A DNA stretch of 64,000 nt from JAJEEA01 sp965243615 (GCA_965243615.1 CBDEVO010000003.1:1550001-1614000), one strand, 5' to 3'; positions 55,700 through 64,000 are shown, counted from the first letter of the stretch. Program-made: numbers and translations. Notes: generated from the sequence alone by a model not told the origin.

Positions 55700-56917
55700 A
55701 TGCCGGCATTGGATGGCATGAGGGTCCTCGACATGACCCAGTACGAGGCGGGCCCGTCGTGCACGCAGGTGCTGGCGTGGTTCGGCGCGGACGTGGTCAA
55801 GATCGAGTCGCCCGGACGAGGAGACGGCGCCCGCGTGCTCGGCCGCGACGGCAGGAGCGGCTACTCGGCGTTCTTCTGCGCCTGGAACGCGAACAAGCGC
55901 AGCCTGGCCGTGGACCTCGGCCGCCGCCGGGGTCGGGAGCTGTTGCTGCGCCTGATTCCGGCGTTCGACGTCTTCGTGGAGAACTACGGCCCCGGCGTGA
56001 CCGAACGGTTCGACATCGGCTACGAGACGCTCCGCGCCATCAACCCGGGCCTCGTCTACGCGCGCATCAAGGGCTTCGGCGTCAGCGGCCCTTACGCGGG
56101 CTACGACGGCGTCGATCCGACGGCACAGGCGGCCGCCGGGGGGTTCTCCGTCAACGGCGAGGCGACCGGGCCGCCGCTGATGCCGGGGCCGACGATGGCC
56201 GATTCGGGCTCCGGCCTGCAGGCGGCGCTGGCGGTGCTGGCGGCGTGGACGCAGAAGCAGCGGACCGGTGAGGGGCAGCTCATCGAGCTGTCGATGCAGG
56301 AGGCCGTGACGTACTACCTGCGCTCCCACTTTCTCGGACGCTCGATGCGGTCCGGGCGGGCGGCCCCGCGCACCGGCAACACGCTGGGGCTGCCGCCGGC
56401 CGGCCTGTATCCATGCAAGCCGTTCGGTGCCAACGACTACGTTTATCTCCAGCCTCTCACCGAGGGCCACTGGGCCGCGCTGTGCCGGGCCGTGGACCGC
56501 CCCGAACTGCGCGCCGACCCGCGCTTCTGCAGCCCGCGCTGGCGCCTGCAGAACGCCGGCGTGCTGCGCGAGGAGATCGGAGCCTGGATCCGCGAACGCA
56601 CCAAGTACGAGGCGATGGAGACCATCGCCGGCGCCGGTGTGCCCTGTTCGGCGTGTCTGGACACCGTCGACCTGCACCGCGACCGCCACCTGGCCGCGCG
56701 CGGCTTCATCCACGAGCTGGATCTGCCGGTGCACGGCAGGGTGCGGATGCTGGGGTTCGCTCCGGGGCCTTCGGACGCGTGCGCCGCAATGAAGCGCCCG
56801 CCCCGGCTCGGCGAGCATACCGGCGAGGTGCTCGACGCGGAGCTGGGCCTGAACGACGCAGAAATCGAGGCGCTGCACGACGCCGGCGTCATCCGGGACG
56901 CCGCTCGTCAGGTCTAA
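55700..56917 (+). CDS. Class III CoA-transferase (CaiB/BaiF), RiPP cluster copy 2
   Basis: A 405-residue paralog of the preceding gene, roughly 60% identical by eye in aligned blocks (MPALDGMRVLDMTQYEAGPS). The catalytic Asp is D168 in TMADSGSGL. It retains the GYD-type turn (GPYAGYDGVDP) that copy 1 has changed to FAVQPP. A GGGAGG site lies before the ATG. Genes in tandem pairs are known in BbsEF-type CoA-transferases, which work as heteromers, so the two products here may pair. That is inference. It ends 11 bases before the methyltransferase. Confidence 0.88.
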   Translation: MPALDGMRVLDMTQYEAGPSCTQVLAWFGADVVKIESPGRGDGARVLGRDGRSGYSAFFCAWNANKRSLAVDLGRRRGRELLLRLIPAFDVFVENYGPGVTERFDIGYETLRAINPGLVYARIKGFGVSGPYAGYDGVDPTAQAAAGGFSVNGEATGPPLMPGPTMADSGSGLQAALAVLAAWTQKQRTGEGQLIELSMQEAVTYYLRSHFLGRSMRSGRAAPRTGNTLGLPPAGLYPCKPFGANDYVYLQPLTEGHWAALCRAVDRPELRADPRFCSPRWRLQNAGVLREEIGAWIRERTKYEAMETIAGAGVPCSACLDTVDLHRDRHLAARGFIHELDLPVHGRVRMLGFAPGPSDACAAMKRPPRLGEHTGEVLDAELGLNDAEIEALHDAGVIRDAARQV

Positions 56918-56928
56918 GGGAGGTTCAA

Positions 56929-57834
56929 GTGGCAGCCGACCTGTCCGACCACGAACGCGCCGTTGCACGATACTTCGACGATGAGACGCGTGGGTTCTAT
57001 GTCCGGGGATGGAATCCTGACCACATTCACTTTGGGCTCTTCGAGCGCGGCGAATGCCCCAAGCCGGGCGAGATCCTCTCCGAGTCGATCGGACTCGCCC
57101 GGGCTGTCGAGCGGATGGTCGACGTCATCGTCGCACCGGCTGGCATTCGGGCCAACCACATTGTCGTGGACGCCGGATGCGGGATCGGTGGAACCGCCAT
57201 CCAACTCGCACGAAAACACGGATGTACCGTCTGCGGCATCAACGTTTCCCTTGGGCAGTTGAAGTTGGCAGAGAAGAAGGCACGGGTCGCAGGCCTGGAC
57301 GATCGAATCAGTTTCGCGTACGCCGATTGTTCACAGTGCCTGCCCTTCGCGGACAACTCGACCGATGTGGTCGTCAACATCGAAAGTGCCTGCCACTACA
57401 GTGACCGGAGTCGTTTCCTTCAGGAAGTTCGCAGAATCCTCAAGCCCGGCGGACGGATCGTGGCGTCGGATTGGATGATGCGTGACGGTTTGCAGCCCGG
57501 GCAACGTGAAAAGTACATAGAACCCCTGTGCGCGGCGTGGACCATCCGCAGTCTGGAGAGCCGGTCGACTTACGCCAAACTGCTACGAGAAGCAGGCCTG
57601 ACCGTCGTTGAAGCCGACGGCTTCCGGGGAAAGGATACGGACAACATTCGTATCCTGGAGGATAGCTATCAACAGGTCGTCGCGCTCTGGTTTCGCGGCG
57701 CGAAAACGCATTCCAGTCATTCCAGTCGCGTAGTGATGGAGCGGTTCCGCACGCTTTCTGTGGCGTGGCGGAACGGATACTTCGAACTCGGCCGCTACTA
57801 CGCCGAGAAAACGACGGAAACCCGTCAGAGATAA
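56929..57834 (+). CDS. SAM-dependent methyltransferase (tocopherol/sterol MT-like) in the RiPP operon
   Basis: A 301-residue class I methyltransferase starting at GTG, 11 bases after the CoA-transferase stop and preceded by GGGAGG. The SAM loop VVDAGCGIGGTAIQLARKHG and the motif region FADNSTDVVVNIESACHYSD, LKPGGRIVASDWMM place it near sterol C24/tocopherol/geranyl-diphosphate methyltransferases. Such enzymes often act on small or prenyl-like substrates, and several RiPP methyltransferases fall near them. Its base composition is visibly lower in G+C (roughly 57-58%) than neighbouring genes. Its stop codon is part of the duplicated target of the IS that follows. Confidence 0.85.
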   Translation: MAADLSDHERAVARYFDDETRGFYVRGWNPDHIHFGLFERGECPKPGEILSESIGLARAVERMVDVIVAPAGIRANHIVVDAGCGIGGTAIQLARKHGCTVCGINVSLGQLKLAEKKARVAGLDDRISFAYADCSQCLPFADNSTDVVVNIESACHYSDRSRFLQEVRRILKPGGRIVASDWMMRDGLQPGQREKYIEPLCAAWTIRSLESRSTYAKLLREAGLTVVEADGFRGKDTDNIRILEDSYQQVVALWFRGAKTHSSHSSRVVMERFRTLSVAWRNGYFELGRYYAEKTTETRQR

Positions 57835-57837
57835 CTA

Positions 57838-59619
57838 GTGTCCGCCAGAAAACCGTAACCGCTTCATTTTACGGGACTTGTGCGTGATTCAGGTGGCGAA
57901 GATTGCCGAGAAGTCGTATTCTTGCCGATGATCTCGCCGGTGATCTCGCGCTGCCGGCCGCCTTCGAGTGAGATCTTCGCGACATCGACCGCCATGAGAG
58001 AAGTTCACAGACGACAGTTCCGGCTCGGCGAGGTGCCCATCGAGCAGATCTGGCTCGACCCCAAGTCGCGGGACGACATCCCGGCGGTGTTGAAGGGGCT
58101 TCAGCACATCTGGTCGGACGAGGCGCTTCGGGCGCGGCTGTTCGCGCTGCTGAAGGAGCATGTTCAGCCGGAGGTGGACCATGCGGTCGGGCGTCCGGGG
58201 ATGGCCTTGTGGCCGGTCCTGGTGTTGGGGGTCCTCAAGCAGGGCCTGGGCTGCGACTTCGACCGTCTTCACGACCTCGCGAACAATCACGGGAAGGTGC
58301 GGGCGTTCCTGGGACACGGCGACTTCGGCGACGAGACGCATTACGAGTGTCAGACGATCCGGGACAACGTGTCGTTGCTGACGCCGGAGCTGTTGTCGGC
58401 GGTGGGGCAACTGGTGGTGGAGAGCGGCCACAAGGTCGCAAAAAAAAAGCCTGGCGAGCCATTGCGCGGGCGGTGTGACTCGTTCGTGGTGGAGACGGAC
58501 GTGCACTACCCGACGGACGTGAATCTGTTGTGGGACGCGATGCGGTGTCTGATTCGGGAGACGGGTCGGGCGGCGGCGAAGCATGCGGTCGGCGGTTGGC
58601 GCCAGTGGCGTCATCTGTCGAGGGAGGTCCGGAAGCTGTTCAACGGGGTGCGTTCCACGCGTCGGGCGAAGCGGCGTCCGGAGCGGGTTGAGGCGTATGT
58701 GGAGCGCTGCCGTGGACTGGTCGAGCGGGCGGTCGCGACCGTCGACACGCTTGGGGAGGAGGGGGTCGCGGCAAGCACCTGCCAATCCATCCGAGGCTTC
58801 ATCGCGCATGCCCGGCGGCAGCTCGACCAGGTCGAGCGCCGTCTGTTGCGGGATGAGACGATTCCTCACGGGGAGAAGGTCTTCTCGATCTTCAAGGAAC
58901 ACACACGCTGGATTTCGAAGGGCAAGGCGGGCACGCCGGTCGAGCTCGGGGTTCCTGTCGCTCTCATCGAGGACCAGCATCAGTTCATCCTTCACCACCG
59001 GATCCTGTGGCAGGGTGAGGACGTGGACGTGGCGGTGCCGATGGTGGAGGAAGCGCAGGCCCTGTATCCGGCGCTGCGGGCCTGCAGCTTCGACCGGGGT
59101 TTTCACAGCCCCACGAACCGGGTGCGACTCGACGCCTTGCTGGACGTCAACGCCCTGCCCGGCAGCGGCTATCTTTCGAAAGCGAACCGGGAGCGGGAAT
59201 CGGAAGAGTCGTTTGTGTCGGCGCGGCGTGCGCATCCAGCGATCGAGTCGGCGATCAACGGATTGGAGCATCGGGGGCTCGACCGCGTCCGCAGCCATGG
59301 TGCTGACGGTTTTGCACGTGCGGTTGCGCTGTCGGTACTGGCCGCCAACCTGCATCGCATCGGGTTGCTCCTACAGAAGCGGGAGCGCAAACGACTGCGA
59401 TGGGCCGCCTGACGAACCGTTTTGCGCGTCGGACTTCCGGAGTGCAGGTCGAGGGCCGGCAGGTCTTCCTGTCTGTGAACACCGCGGGGCGGCCCTGATT
59501 TGATGGCCGGATGCCCCCGCGGCACCGCCCAGCGCCTCCCCGAACGGCGAAAACCACGTCACGAGCGCGCTGTATCGGTCGCAATTCCCACCCGCCGGAA
59601 GGGGTTTTCTGGCCGACAC
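57838..59619 (+). mobile_element. Complete ISNCY (IS1202-like) insertion sequence
   Basis: Terminal inverted repeats GTGTCCGCCAGAAAACC (57838-57854) and, in reverse complement, GTGTCGGCCAGAAAACC (59603-59619) match at 16 of 17 positions. A perfect 6-bp target duplication TAACTA flanks them (57832-57837 and 59620-59625). The element is 1782 bp with one transposase. The duplication includes the TAA stop of the methyltransferase, so the gene survived the insertion intact. Confidence 0.9.
57994..59412 (+). CDS. ISNCY-family transposase
   Basis: A 472-residue DDE transposase, starting MREVHRRQFRLGEVPIEQIW. Likely catalytic acids are D169 (VVETDVHYPTD), D367 (CSFDRGFHS) and a Glu in the ESEESFVSARRAHPAIESAI region. 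It appears complete and uninterrupted, so the element may be active. A run of nine A followed by G at about 58440-58449 sits in the frame (AKKK) and could promote polymerase slippage. It has no role in the host cluster other than separating its two halves. Confidence 0.9.
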   Translation: MREVHRRQFRLGEVPIEQIWLDPKSRDDIPAVLKGLQHIWSDEALRARLFALLKEHVQPEVDHAVGRPGMALWPVLVLGVLKQGLGCDFDRLHDLANNHGKVRAFLGHGDFGDETHYECQTIRDNVSLLTPELLSAVGQLVVESGHKVAKKKPGEPLRGRCDSFVVETDVHYPTDVNLLWDAMRCLIRETGRAAAKHAVGGWRQWRHLSREVRKLFNGVRSTRRAKRRPERVEAYVERCRGLVERAVATVDTLGEEGVAASTCQSIRGFIAHARRQLDQVERRLLRDETIPHGEKVFSIFKEHTRWISKGKAGTPVELGVPVALIEDQHQFILHHRILWQGEDVDVAVPMVEEAQALYPALRACSFDRGFHSPTNRVRLDALLDVNALPGSGYLSKANRERESEESFVSARRAHPAIESAINGLEHRGLDRVRSHGADGFARAVALSVLAANLHRIGLLLQKRERKRLRWAA

Positions 59620-59769
59620 TAACTACACGGAGTCTTCTCCAGTAGCGGCCCGCGGCGCAGGGCTCGGAGGTCGGCGTCGGGCTCCTGAAGCGCGGTCGTA
59701 CTCTCGGCGGTTCATGACATCGTCCAGTCGTCATTCGCATGATGGTGCTCCACCCTCGCACCTGCGCCT

Positions 59770-62736
59770 TCAGGTCATCTGGCGGTTCGCCAGGTCGCGA
59801 AAGATGCCCGGCGTCTCGATCAGTTGCGCAAAGGTCCCCTGCTGGGCCACGCGGCCCTCGTCGAGCACGTAGATGCGGTCCGCGTTGCGGATGGTGGACA
59901 GGCGGTGCGCGATGACGATGCGGGTGACGGCCAGCTCCTCGATTCGCCCCATGACCGTTGCCTGCGTGTTGTTGTCGAGCCAACTGGTGGCCTCATCGAG
60001 CAGCAGCACGCGCGGACTGCGCACCAGGGCCGCCGCCAGCATGATGCGCTGGACCTGCCCGCCGGAGAACACCGCCGAGTTTTCGGTGATGACGGTGAAC
60101 ATGCCCATCGGCATCGACGTGATGTCGCGGTCGACCGCGGCAAGGCGGGCAGCGCGCCACGCGTCGTCCAGCGTCAGGTCCGTCGCTATGCCGATGATGT
60201 TGTCGCAAACCGTCCGGGGCCGCAACGAGCTGTCCTGCATCACCACGCCGACCTGTTGAGCCAGGGCGCGGCGGTTGATGCGGTCGAGATCGTAGCCGTC
60301 GTAGTACACGACGCCGGACGACGGCTTCTCGAGACCGAGGATGAGGCGCAGCATGGTGCTCTTGCCGGCGCCGGAACCGCCGGCCAGGGCGACGAACTCG
60401 CCGGGCTGCACATCGATGGAGACATCGCGCAGCACCGGAGGGCCGCCCCTGGCATAGCGGAAACTCACCCTGTCCAGGCGTACGCCGCCGCGCAGCTTCG
60501 GGAGCATGGCGTCTCCGGCAGTGCTCTTCGGCGCAGCTTCCAGGATCGGAGAAACCTGTTCGACCGCCGGCACGATGGCCGCCACCCCGGACATCGAGTG
60601 GCCGAGCGCGGTAATCGCCGACATGAAGACCATGTAGGCCGCGTAGACGGTCAGGAAGGCGCCCGCGGTTAGGGCGGCGGGTCCCATTTCGACAGCCACG
60701 GCGAACAGCGCGGCGGTAGCCAGCAGTGGCGCGGCGGCCGTGAACGCTACCAGGTGCTCGTTCAGGGCGCCGATGTTCATTGCGCTGCGCATCTGTTCCC
60801 GGTAGTCTCGCGCCCACCGTGTGAAAGCCGTCCACTCCTTCCCGGCGGCGCGCAGCTTGTGCGCGGCGCCGATCAACTGCAGCAGGACGCCGGCGAGCGA
60901 GCGCTGCGCGGCGACCAGCCGCCGGTGATGCGGTACTTGCCGCGCGCCCAGCGTGATGGTCACGGCCAGCGCGACAAGGCCGCCCGCAAGACCCAGCCAA
61001 CCCATCGCGGCGTCGTAGACGAACAGCAGGACGAACGTTGGCAGCAGGAAAACGGTCGACAGCAGTGCCCCCGTGACGACGCCCGACACCTGATCGCGCA
61101 GGCCCTGGAACGCCATGGCGCGCATTGCCAGGTCGCCGGAGGTGAAGTCGCGGAAGAAGGCCGCGGGCAGGTCGAGCAGGCGGTCCCACAGCGCCGCCGT
61201 GATGCGCGCGGTGACGCGACCTTCCAGTCGCATCAGGGCCGTGCCTTCACGCACCTGGAGCAAAGCCGCCGCCAGCGCCAGCAACAGAATCCCCGCCGTC
61301 AGCCAGGCCAGCATGCCCACGCGCCCCGCCGGCGCCACCTCGTCGGTGAAGACGCCGAGCACGACCGCGGGAACGAGCATGGCGAGACCGGCCAGCAGTC
61401 CGGCCGTCACGAACCTGAACACGTCGCCCCTCCACCGGCGGAACGCGACCCCGGCCAGGTCGCCGGCCCCCGACGTCCGACCGGGCGGCAGCGACTGGTA
61501 GAAGAAGATCGCATTCGAGTGCAGCGAGGCGGCCCGATCGGCATCGACGCGCTGCGCCCGTCCCGATGACGGGTCCACCATGCGGTAGCGCCCGAATCGG
61601 CCCGGCAGCAGGGCCACCGGCGCGCCGTCCTCGCGCCGGAACGCCAGCATGGAGCCGCTGTCGCCGAGCCACCAGCGGTCGCCGGGGCGGAGTGCGACCT
61701 CGCGCCCGCGCACGCCCGACGCGGTCAGAATGCGGTCCAGAGATGGAACGGCTTCCGGGGCGTCCCGGCCGCCCTGCGGGGCGGCGGGCGGCGTCCGGAA
61801 CCGGATGCCCTCGTGGCGGCCGACCAGGGCCAGCGCCCCCTCCAGCGCGGCGCCGGCCGATTCCGGCCGGGGGTCGCGTGCATCGAGTACGTGGAAGAGC
61901 CTTCGGCGCGCCGCGTCTTCGCTCTCCCGGCGATATCGCGTTTGCGCGGCGCGCAGGTTGACGGCGTCGGCCAGCAACAGGCGGCGGTTGAGGTCGTCGG
62001 CGCCCACCGCCAGGCGATTGAACTCGGCCAGCGCCGCCAAGAGGTGCCCCTCGCGATGCAGCTCCCGCGACGAGGCGCCCCGCTGCCGGGTCGGGCCGGA
62101 GACGCTGACCCAACTGCCGGGCGCGACGGGCACGAAGCCGGGACCGGTACCGTCGGGCTCCTCGGTGCCCAGGAACGCCAGATTCACGTCCCGGCTCGAC
62201 ATCCACAGCACCCCGCCCTTGGTCGAAACGACCTCGTCGGGGCCCAGGTCGGCAGTGGCGCCAGGGGCGAGAAAGCAATCGATGAGCGGCCGATGCGTGA
62301 CGTCCAGAGCCACGGCGGCCGAGATGTCGGCAACCCAGAGGTCCACCTGATCGACGAGGGCGCCGTCCTCGTCCGCCGCCAGGAGCGCGTCGCGCGGCAG
62401 GCGCCGCAGCTCGGAATCGGGCAGCCCCTTGGCCACGAGCACGTTCGGGCCGTCGGCCGCCTGGAACAGCAGCCGGCCGGGCGTCGCGTGCAGGAGGTGC
62501 TTGAACTCGACCAGGGCGCCGTCCTGTTCGCGCGCCACGAACACGTCCACCGCACCGCGGGCGACGAACCACAGGGCATCGGGATCCTCGAGGCGAATGG
62601 GCCAGTTGCCGCCTCCGACGAACGACGTTCCGTGCGCCAGGGCCCAGTCCGCGAGCCGCCCGGCGGCCACGTCCGCAGCGGCATCCGAGGGCCGACCATC
62701 GGTGGGAAGGGGCTTCGTCCCCGCGGTTTCCACCAT
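59770..62736 (-). CDS. NHLM-type ABC exporter, second component (permease/ATPase with long N-terminal extension)
   Basis: A 988-residue ABC transporter with a ~400-residue N-terminal extension, six membrane helices from about residue 440 to 690, and a C-terminal ATPase. The ATPase has Walker A GGSGAGKST (about 785-793), signature FSGGQVQRIML (about 889) and Walker B RVLLLDEATSW. The extended non-peptidase form is the NHLM micro ABC2 type, normally encoded next to the C39-fused ABC1 type. Its ATG is 2 bases after the ABC1 stop. It should export or assist export of the NHLP peptide encoded at 52877. Confidence 0.9.
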   Translation of the reverse strand: MVETAGTKPLPTDGRPSDAAADVAAGRLADWALAHGTSFVGGGNWPIRLEDPDALWFVARGAVDVFVAREQDGALVEFKHLLHATPGRLLFQAADGPNVLVAKGLPDSELRRLPRDALLAADEDGALVDQVDLWVADISAAVALDVTHRPLIDCFLAPGATADLGPDEVVSTKGGVLWMSSRDVNLAFLGTEEPDGTGPGFVPVAPGSWVSVSGPTRQRGASSRELHREGHLLAALAEFNRLAVGADDLNRRLLLADAVNLRAAQTRYRRESEDAARRRLFHVLDARDPRPESAGAALEGALALVGRHEGIRFRTPPAAPQGGRDAPEAVPSLDRILTASGVRGREVALRPGDRWWLGDSGSMLAFRREDGAPVALLPGRFGRYRMVDPSSGRAQRVDADRAASLHSNAIFFYQSLPPGRTSGAGDLAGVAFRRWRGDVFRFVTAGLLAGLAMLVPAVVLGVFTDEVAPAGRVGMLAWLTAGILLLALAAALLQVREGTALMRLEGRVTARITAALWDRLLDLPAAFFRDFTSGDLAMRAMAFQGLRDQVSGVVTGALLSTVFLLPTFVLLFVYDAAMGWLGLAGGLVALAVTITLGARQVPHHRRLVAAQRSLAGVLLQLIGAAHKLRAAGKEWTAFTRWARDYREQMRSAMNIGALNEHLVAFTAAAPLLATAALFAVAVEMGPAALTAGAFLTVYAAYMVFMSAITALGHSMSGVAAIVPAVEQVSPILEAAPKSTAGDAMLPKLRGGVRLDRVSFRYARGGPPVLRDVSIDVQPGEFVALAGGSGAGKSTMLRLILGLEKPSSGVVYYDGYDLDRINRRALAQQVGVVMQDSSLRPRTVCDNIIGIATDLTLDDAWRAARLAAVDRDITSMPMGMFTVITENSAVFSGGQVQRIMLAAALVRSPRVLLLDEATSWLDNNTQATVMGRIEELAVTRIVIAHRLSTIRNADRIYVLDEGRVAQQGTFAQLIETPGIFRDLANRQMT

Positions 62737-62738
62737 CG

Positions 62739-64000
62739 CTACTCGGTCTCCATGAGTCGACGGTACAGGCCACCGGCATCTTCCATCAGCTCCTGATGGG
62801 TCCCGCGCTGGGCTTCACGACCGCGGTCGAGCACGACGATCAGATCGCTGTCCCGGATGGTGCTCAGGCGATGGGCGACGATCAGGCAGGTGATGCCTCG
62901 GCGGCGCAGGGCTTCGTCGATACGCAGCTCGGCGAGGGGATCGAGCGCGCAGGTCGCCTCGTCGAGAATCAGGACGGTGGGATTCGACACCAGCGCCCTG
63001 GCGATTTCGAGGCGCTGCTGCTGGCCGCCGCTGAAGTTGCGCCCACCCTCCAGCACGGGAGCGTCGTAGCCCTGGGGCAGGGCGGTGATCTCCGCATGGA
63101 TGTCGGCATCCCGGGCCGCGGCCACCAGGGCCTGATCCGGCGTTTCCCGATCCCACATGGTCAGGTTGTCGCGCACCGAGCCGGCGAACAGGAAGATGTG
63201 CTGATCGACCAGCGACACCGAGTCGGTCAGAAGATCGCGCGGCACCTCGGCGAGGGGCTGACCATCGAACAGGATCTCGCCGGACCAGGGCCGATGGGTT
63301 CCCGTCACCAGAGACGCCAGCGTGGACTTCCCCGAACCACTCGGCCCGACGATGGCCACGCGCTGACCGGGTTCGACGACCAGGCTCAGATCCTCGATCA
63401 GCGGTTCCCCGGTCGTCTTGTAGCCGAACGTCACGTTCCGCAGCTCCACCCGGCCCGTCAGTCGCAACCGCCCGGCGAACGCCAGCGGCCGTTCGGCCGG
63501 CTCTTCGTCGCGTCTGGCCAGGACCGCGTCCTCGGGTGCGTCGAAGACATCATCGAGGCGCTGCAGGTGGCCCTCGAGCACCTGAAACAGGTCCGCGAAC
63601 TGCACGAAACGCCCGATCGGCAGCAGGAAGCTCGCCGCCAACATGTAGAAGGCCATCATCGCACCCAGGGTCATGCCGCCCGACATCACGCGCAGGCCGC
63701 CCAGGCCGAGCACGGCGGCGTTGCCGGCGATCAGGAACAGAACCGGCAGCGCCGCAATCACGTGGCCGAGCTCGGTGAAGCGCTGTCGGGCCAGCAGCTC
63801 GCGGGCCTGATAGCCCGTGAAGTGGACGAAGAAATCGTTCTCGGCAGCCACCGCCTGCAGGCTGTCGATGGAGCGCAATCCACTCATCCCGGCCCCCTGC
63901 ATGTTGCCGGCCTCGCGCTGCCACCGGCGGTTCTCCTCGATCCGCGAGCGGGTTACCGCCCGGGTCAGAAGAGCGCTCGCCGCACCCAGCGCGACCACCA
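62739..64000 (-). CDS. NHLM-type ABC exporter, first component (partial, start outside window)
   Basis: About 420 C-terminal residues of an ABC transporter: part of the permease (LGGLRVMSGGMTLGAMMAFY) and a full ATPase (GPSGSGKST, LVDQHIFLFAGSVRDN, FSGGQQQRLEIARALV, TVLILDEATCALD). In the ABC1 family this is preceded by a C39 double-glycine peptidase domain, which would be beyond 64000 and would cut the precursor after AAGG. It is directly followed by the ABC2 gene. Confidence 0.88.
   Translation of the reverse strand, partial: VVALGAASALLTRAVTRSRIEENRRWQREAGNMQGAGMSGLRSIDSLQAVAAENDFFVHFTGYQARELLARQRFTELGHVIAALPVLFLIAGNAAVLGLGGLRVMSGGMTLGAMMAFYMLAASFLLPIGRFVQFADLFQVLEGHLQRLDDVFDAPEDAVLARRDEEPAERPLAFAGRLRLTGRVELRNVTFGYKTTGEPLIEDLSLVVEPGQRVAIVGPSGSGKSTLASLVTGTHRPWSGEILFDGQPLAEVPRDLLTDSVSLVDQHIFLFAGSVRDNLTMWDRETPDQALVAAARDADIHAEITALPQGYDAPVLEGGRNFSGGQQQRLEIARALVSNPTVLILDEATCALDPLAELRIDEALRRRGITCLIVAHRLSTIRDSDLIVVLDRGREAQRGTHQELMEDAGGLYRRLMETE

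Noticed and set aside
54460..56917. Reading the CaiB/BaiF genes as alpha-methylacyl-CoA racemases (peptide epimerases)
   Set aside because: The catalytic His of the racemase branch (GHD) is absent in both. Sequence around the Asp is formyl-CoA-transferase-like.

Overview
The window is about 70% G+C and densely coded, with short intergenic gaps and many ATGA or near-overlapping starts. It reads as a chromosome of an Acidobacteriota-like bacterium, perhaps Vicinamibacteria. The clues are Oar-like TonB receptors with an N-terminal carboxypeptidase-regulatory plug, a VWFA-related acidobacterial-type secreted protein, secreted haem/propeller proteins and very high G+C. That assignment is inference from gene families only.

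Layout. 1-4250: defence- or stress-like accessory genes (partial TM0106-type RecB-like nuclease, Fic AMP-transferase, AAA+DUF4143 ATPase, pRiA4b ORF-3-like protein), with shared palindromes and a strict 23-bp repeat array between them. 4386-10675: a six-gene minus-strand operon, MoxR ATPase / DUF58 / MxaA-like / VWA / MxaK-like / VWA, in the order of methylotroph mxaRSACKL. 10855-16718: TonB receptor, single-haem beta-propeller protein and two small exported proteins. 16967-25888: tryptophanase, glycosyltransferase, SDR, phosphofructokinase, aldo-keto reductase and quinone oxidoreductase. 26000-30272: ACT-dapB-dapA-dapD-dapE, most of the succinylase route to diaminopimelate and lysine. 30287-38934: tandem cyclophilin lipoprotein, RES/Xre-type toxin-antitoxin pair, Oar-like receptor, PEGA protein, Tag glycosylase, EamA transporter, GNAT. 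38935-39332: non-coding repeat. 39333-52644: Fpg/Nei glycosylase, MetH, VWFA protein, RelA/SpoT-type HD protein, proline racemase family enzyme, tRNA-Glu, M23 peptidase, and a cupredoxin-like lipoprotein followed by ctaB and a DUF420 gene (haem-copper oxidase biogenesis).

The most interesting region is 52773-64000, a RiPP (ribosomally made, modified peptide) locus. It has an NHLP (nitrile-hydratase-like leader) precursor of 89 residues whose predicted core after the GG site is only six residues, HWCSPI. An unrecognised 348-residue protein follows, then two tandem class III (CaiB/BaiF, formyl-CoA-transferase-like) CoA-transferases and a SAM methyltransferase of lower G+C. Facing them are two NHLM-type ABC exporters, one cut by the window edge. 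An intact ISNCY-like element with a 6-bp target duplication sits exactly at the methyltransferase stop codon, between the biosynthetic and export genes. I see none of the usual RiPP enzymes (YcaO, LanM, radical SAM) inside the window. The CoA-transferase pair is therefore the candidate novel chemistry. One testable idea is activation of the peptide C-terminal carboxylate as a CoA thioester.

Regulatory signals visible by eye include extended -10 promoters sharing GCCTGTGATACA, several promoters placed so that the mRNA would be leaderless, three 20-bp repeats upstream of the M23 gene, and a family of gene-end hairpins with the core CCGT-NGA-ACGG.
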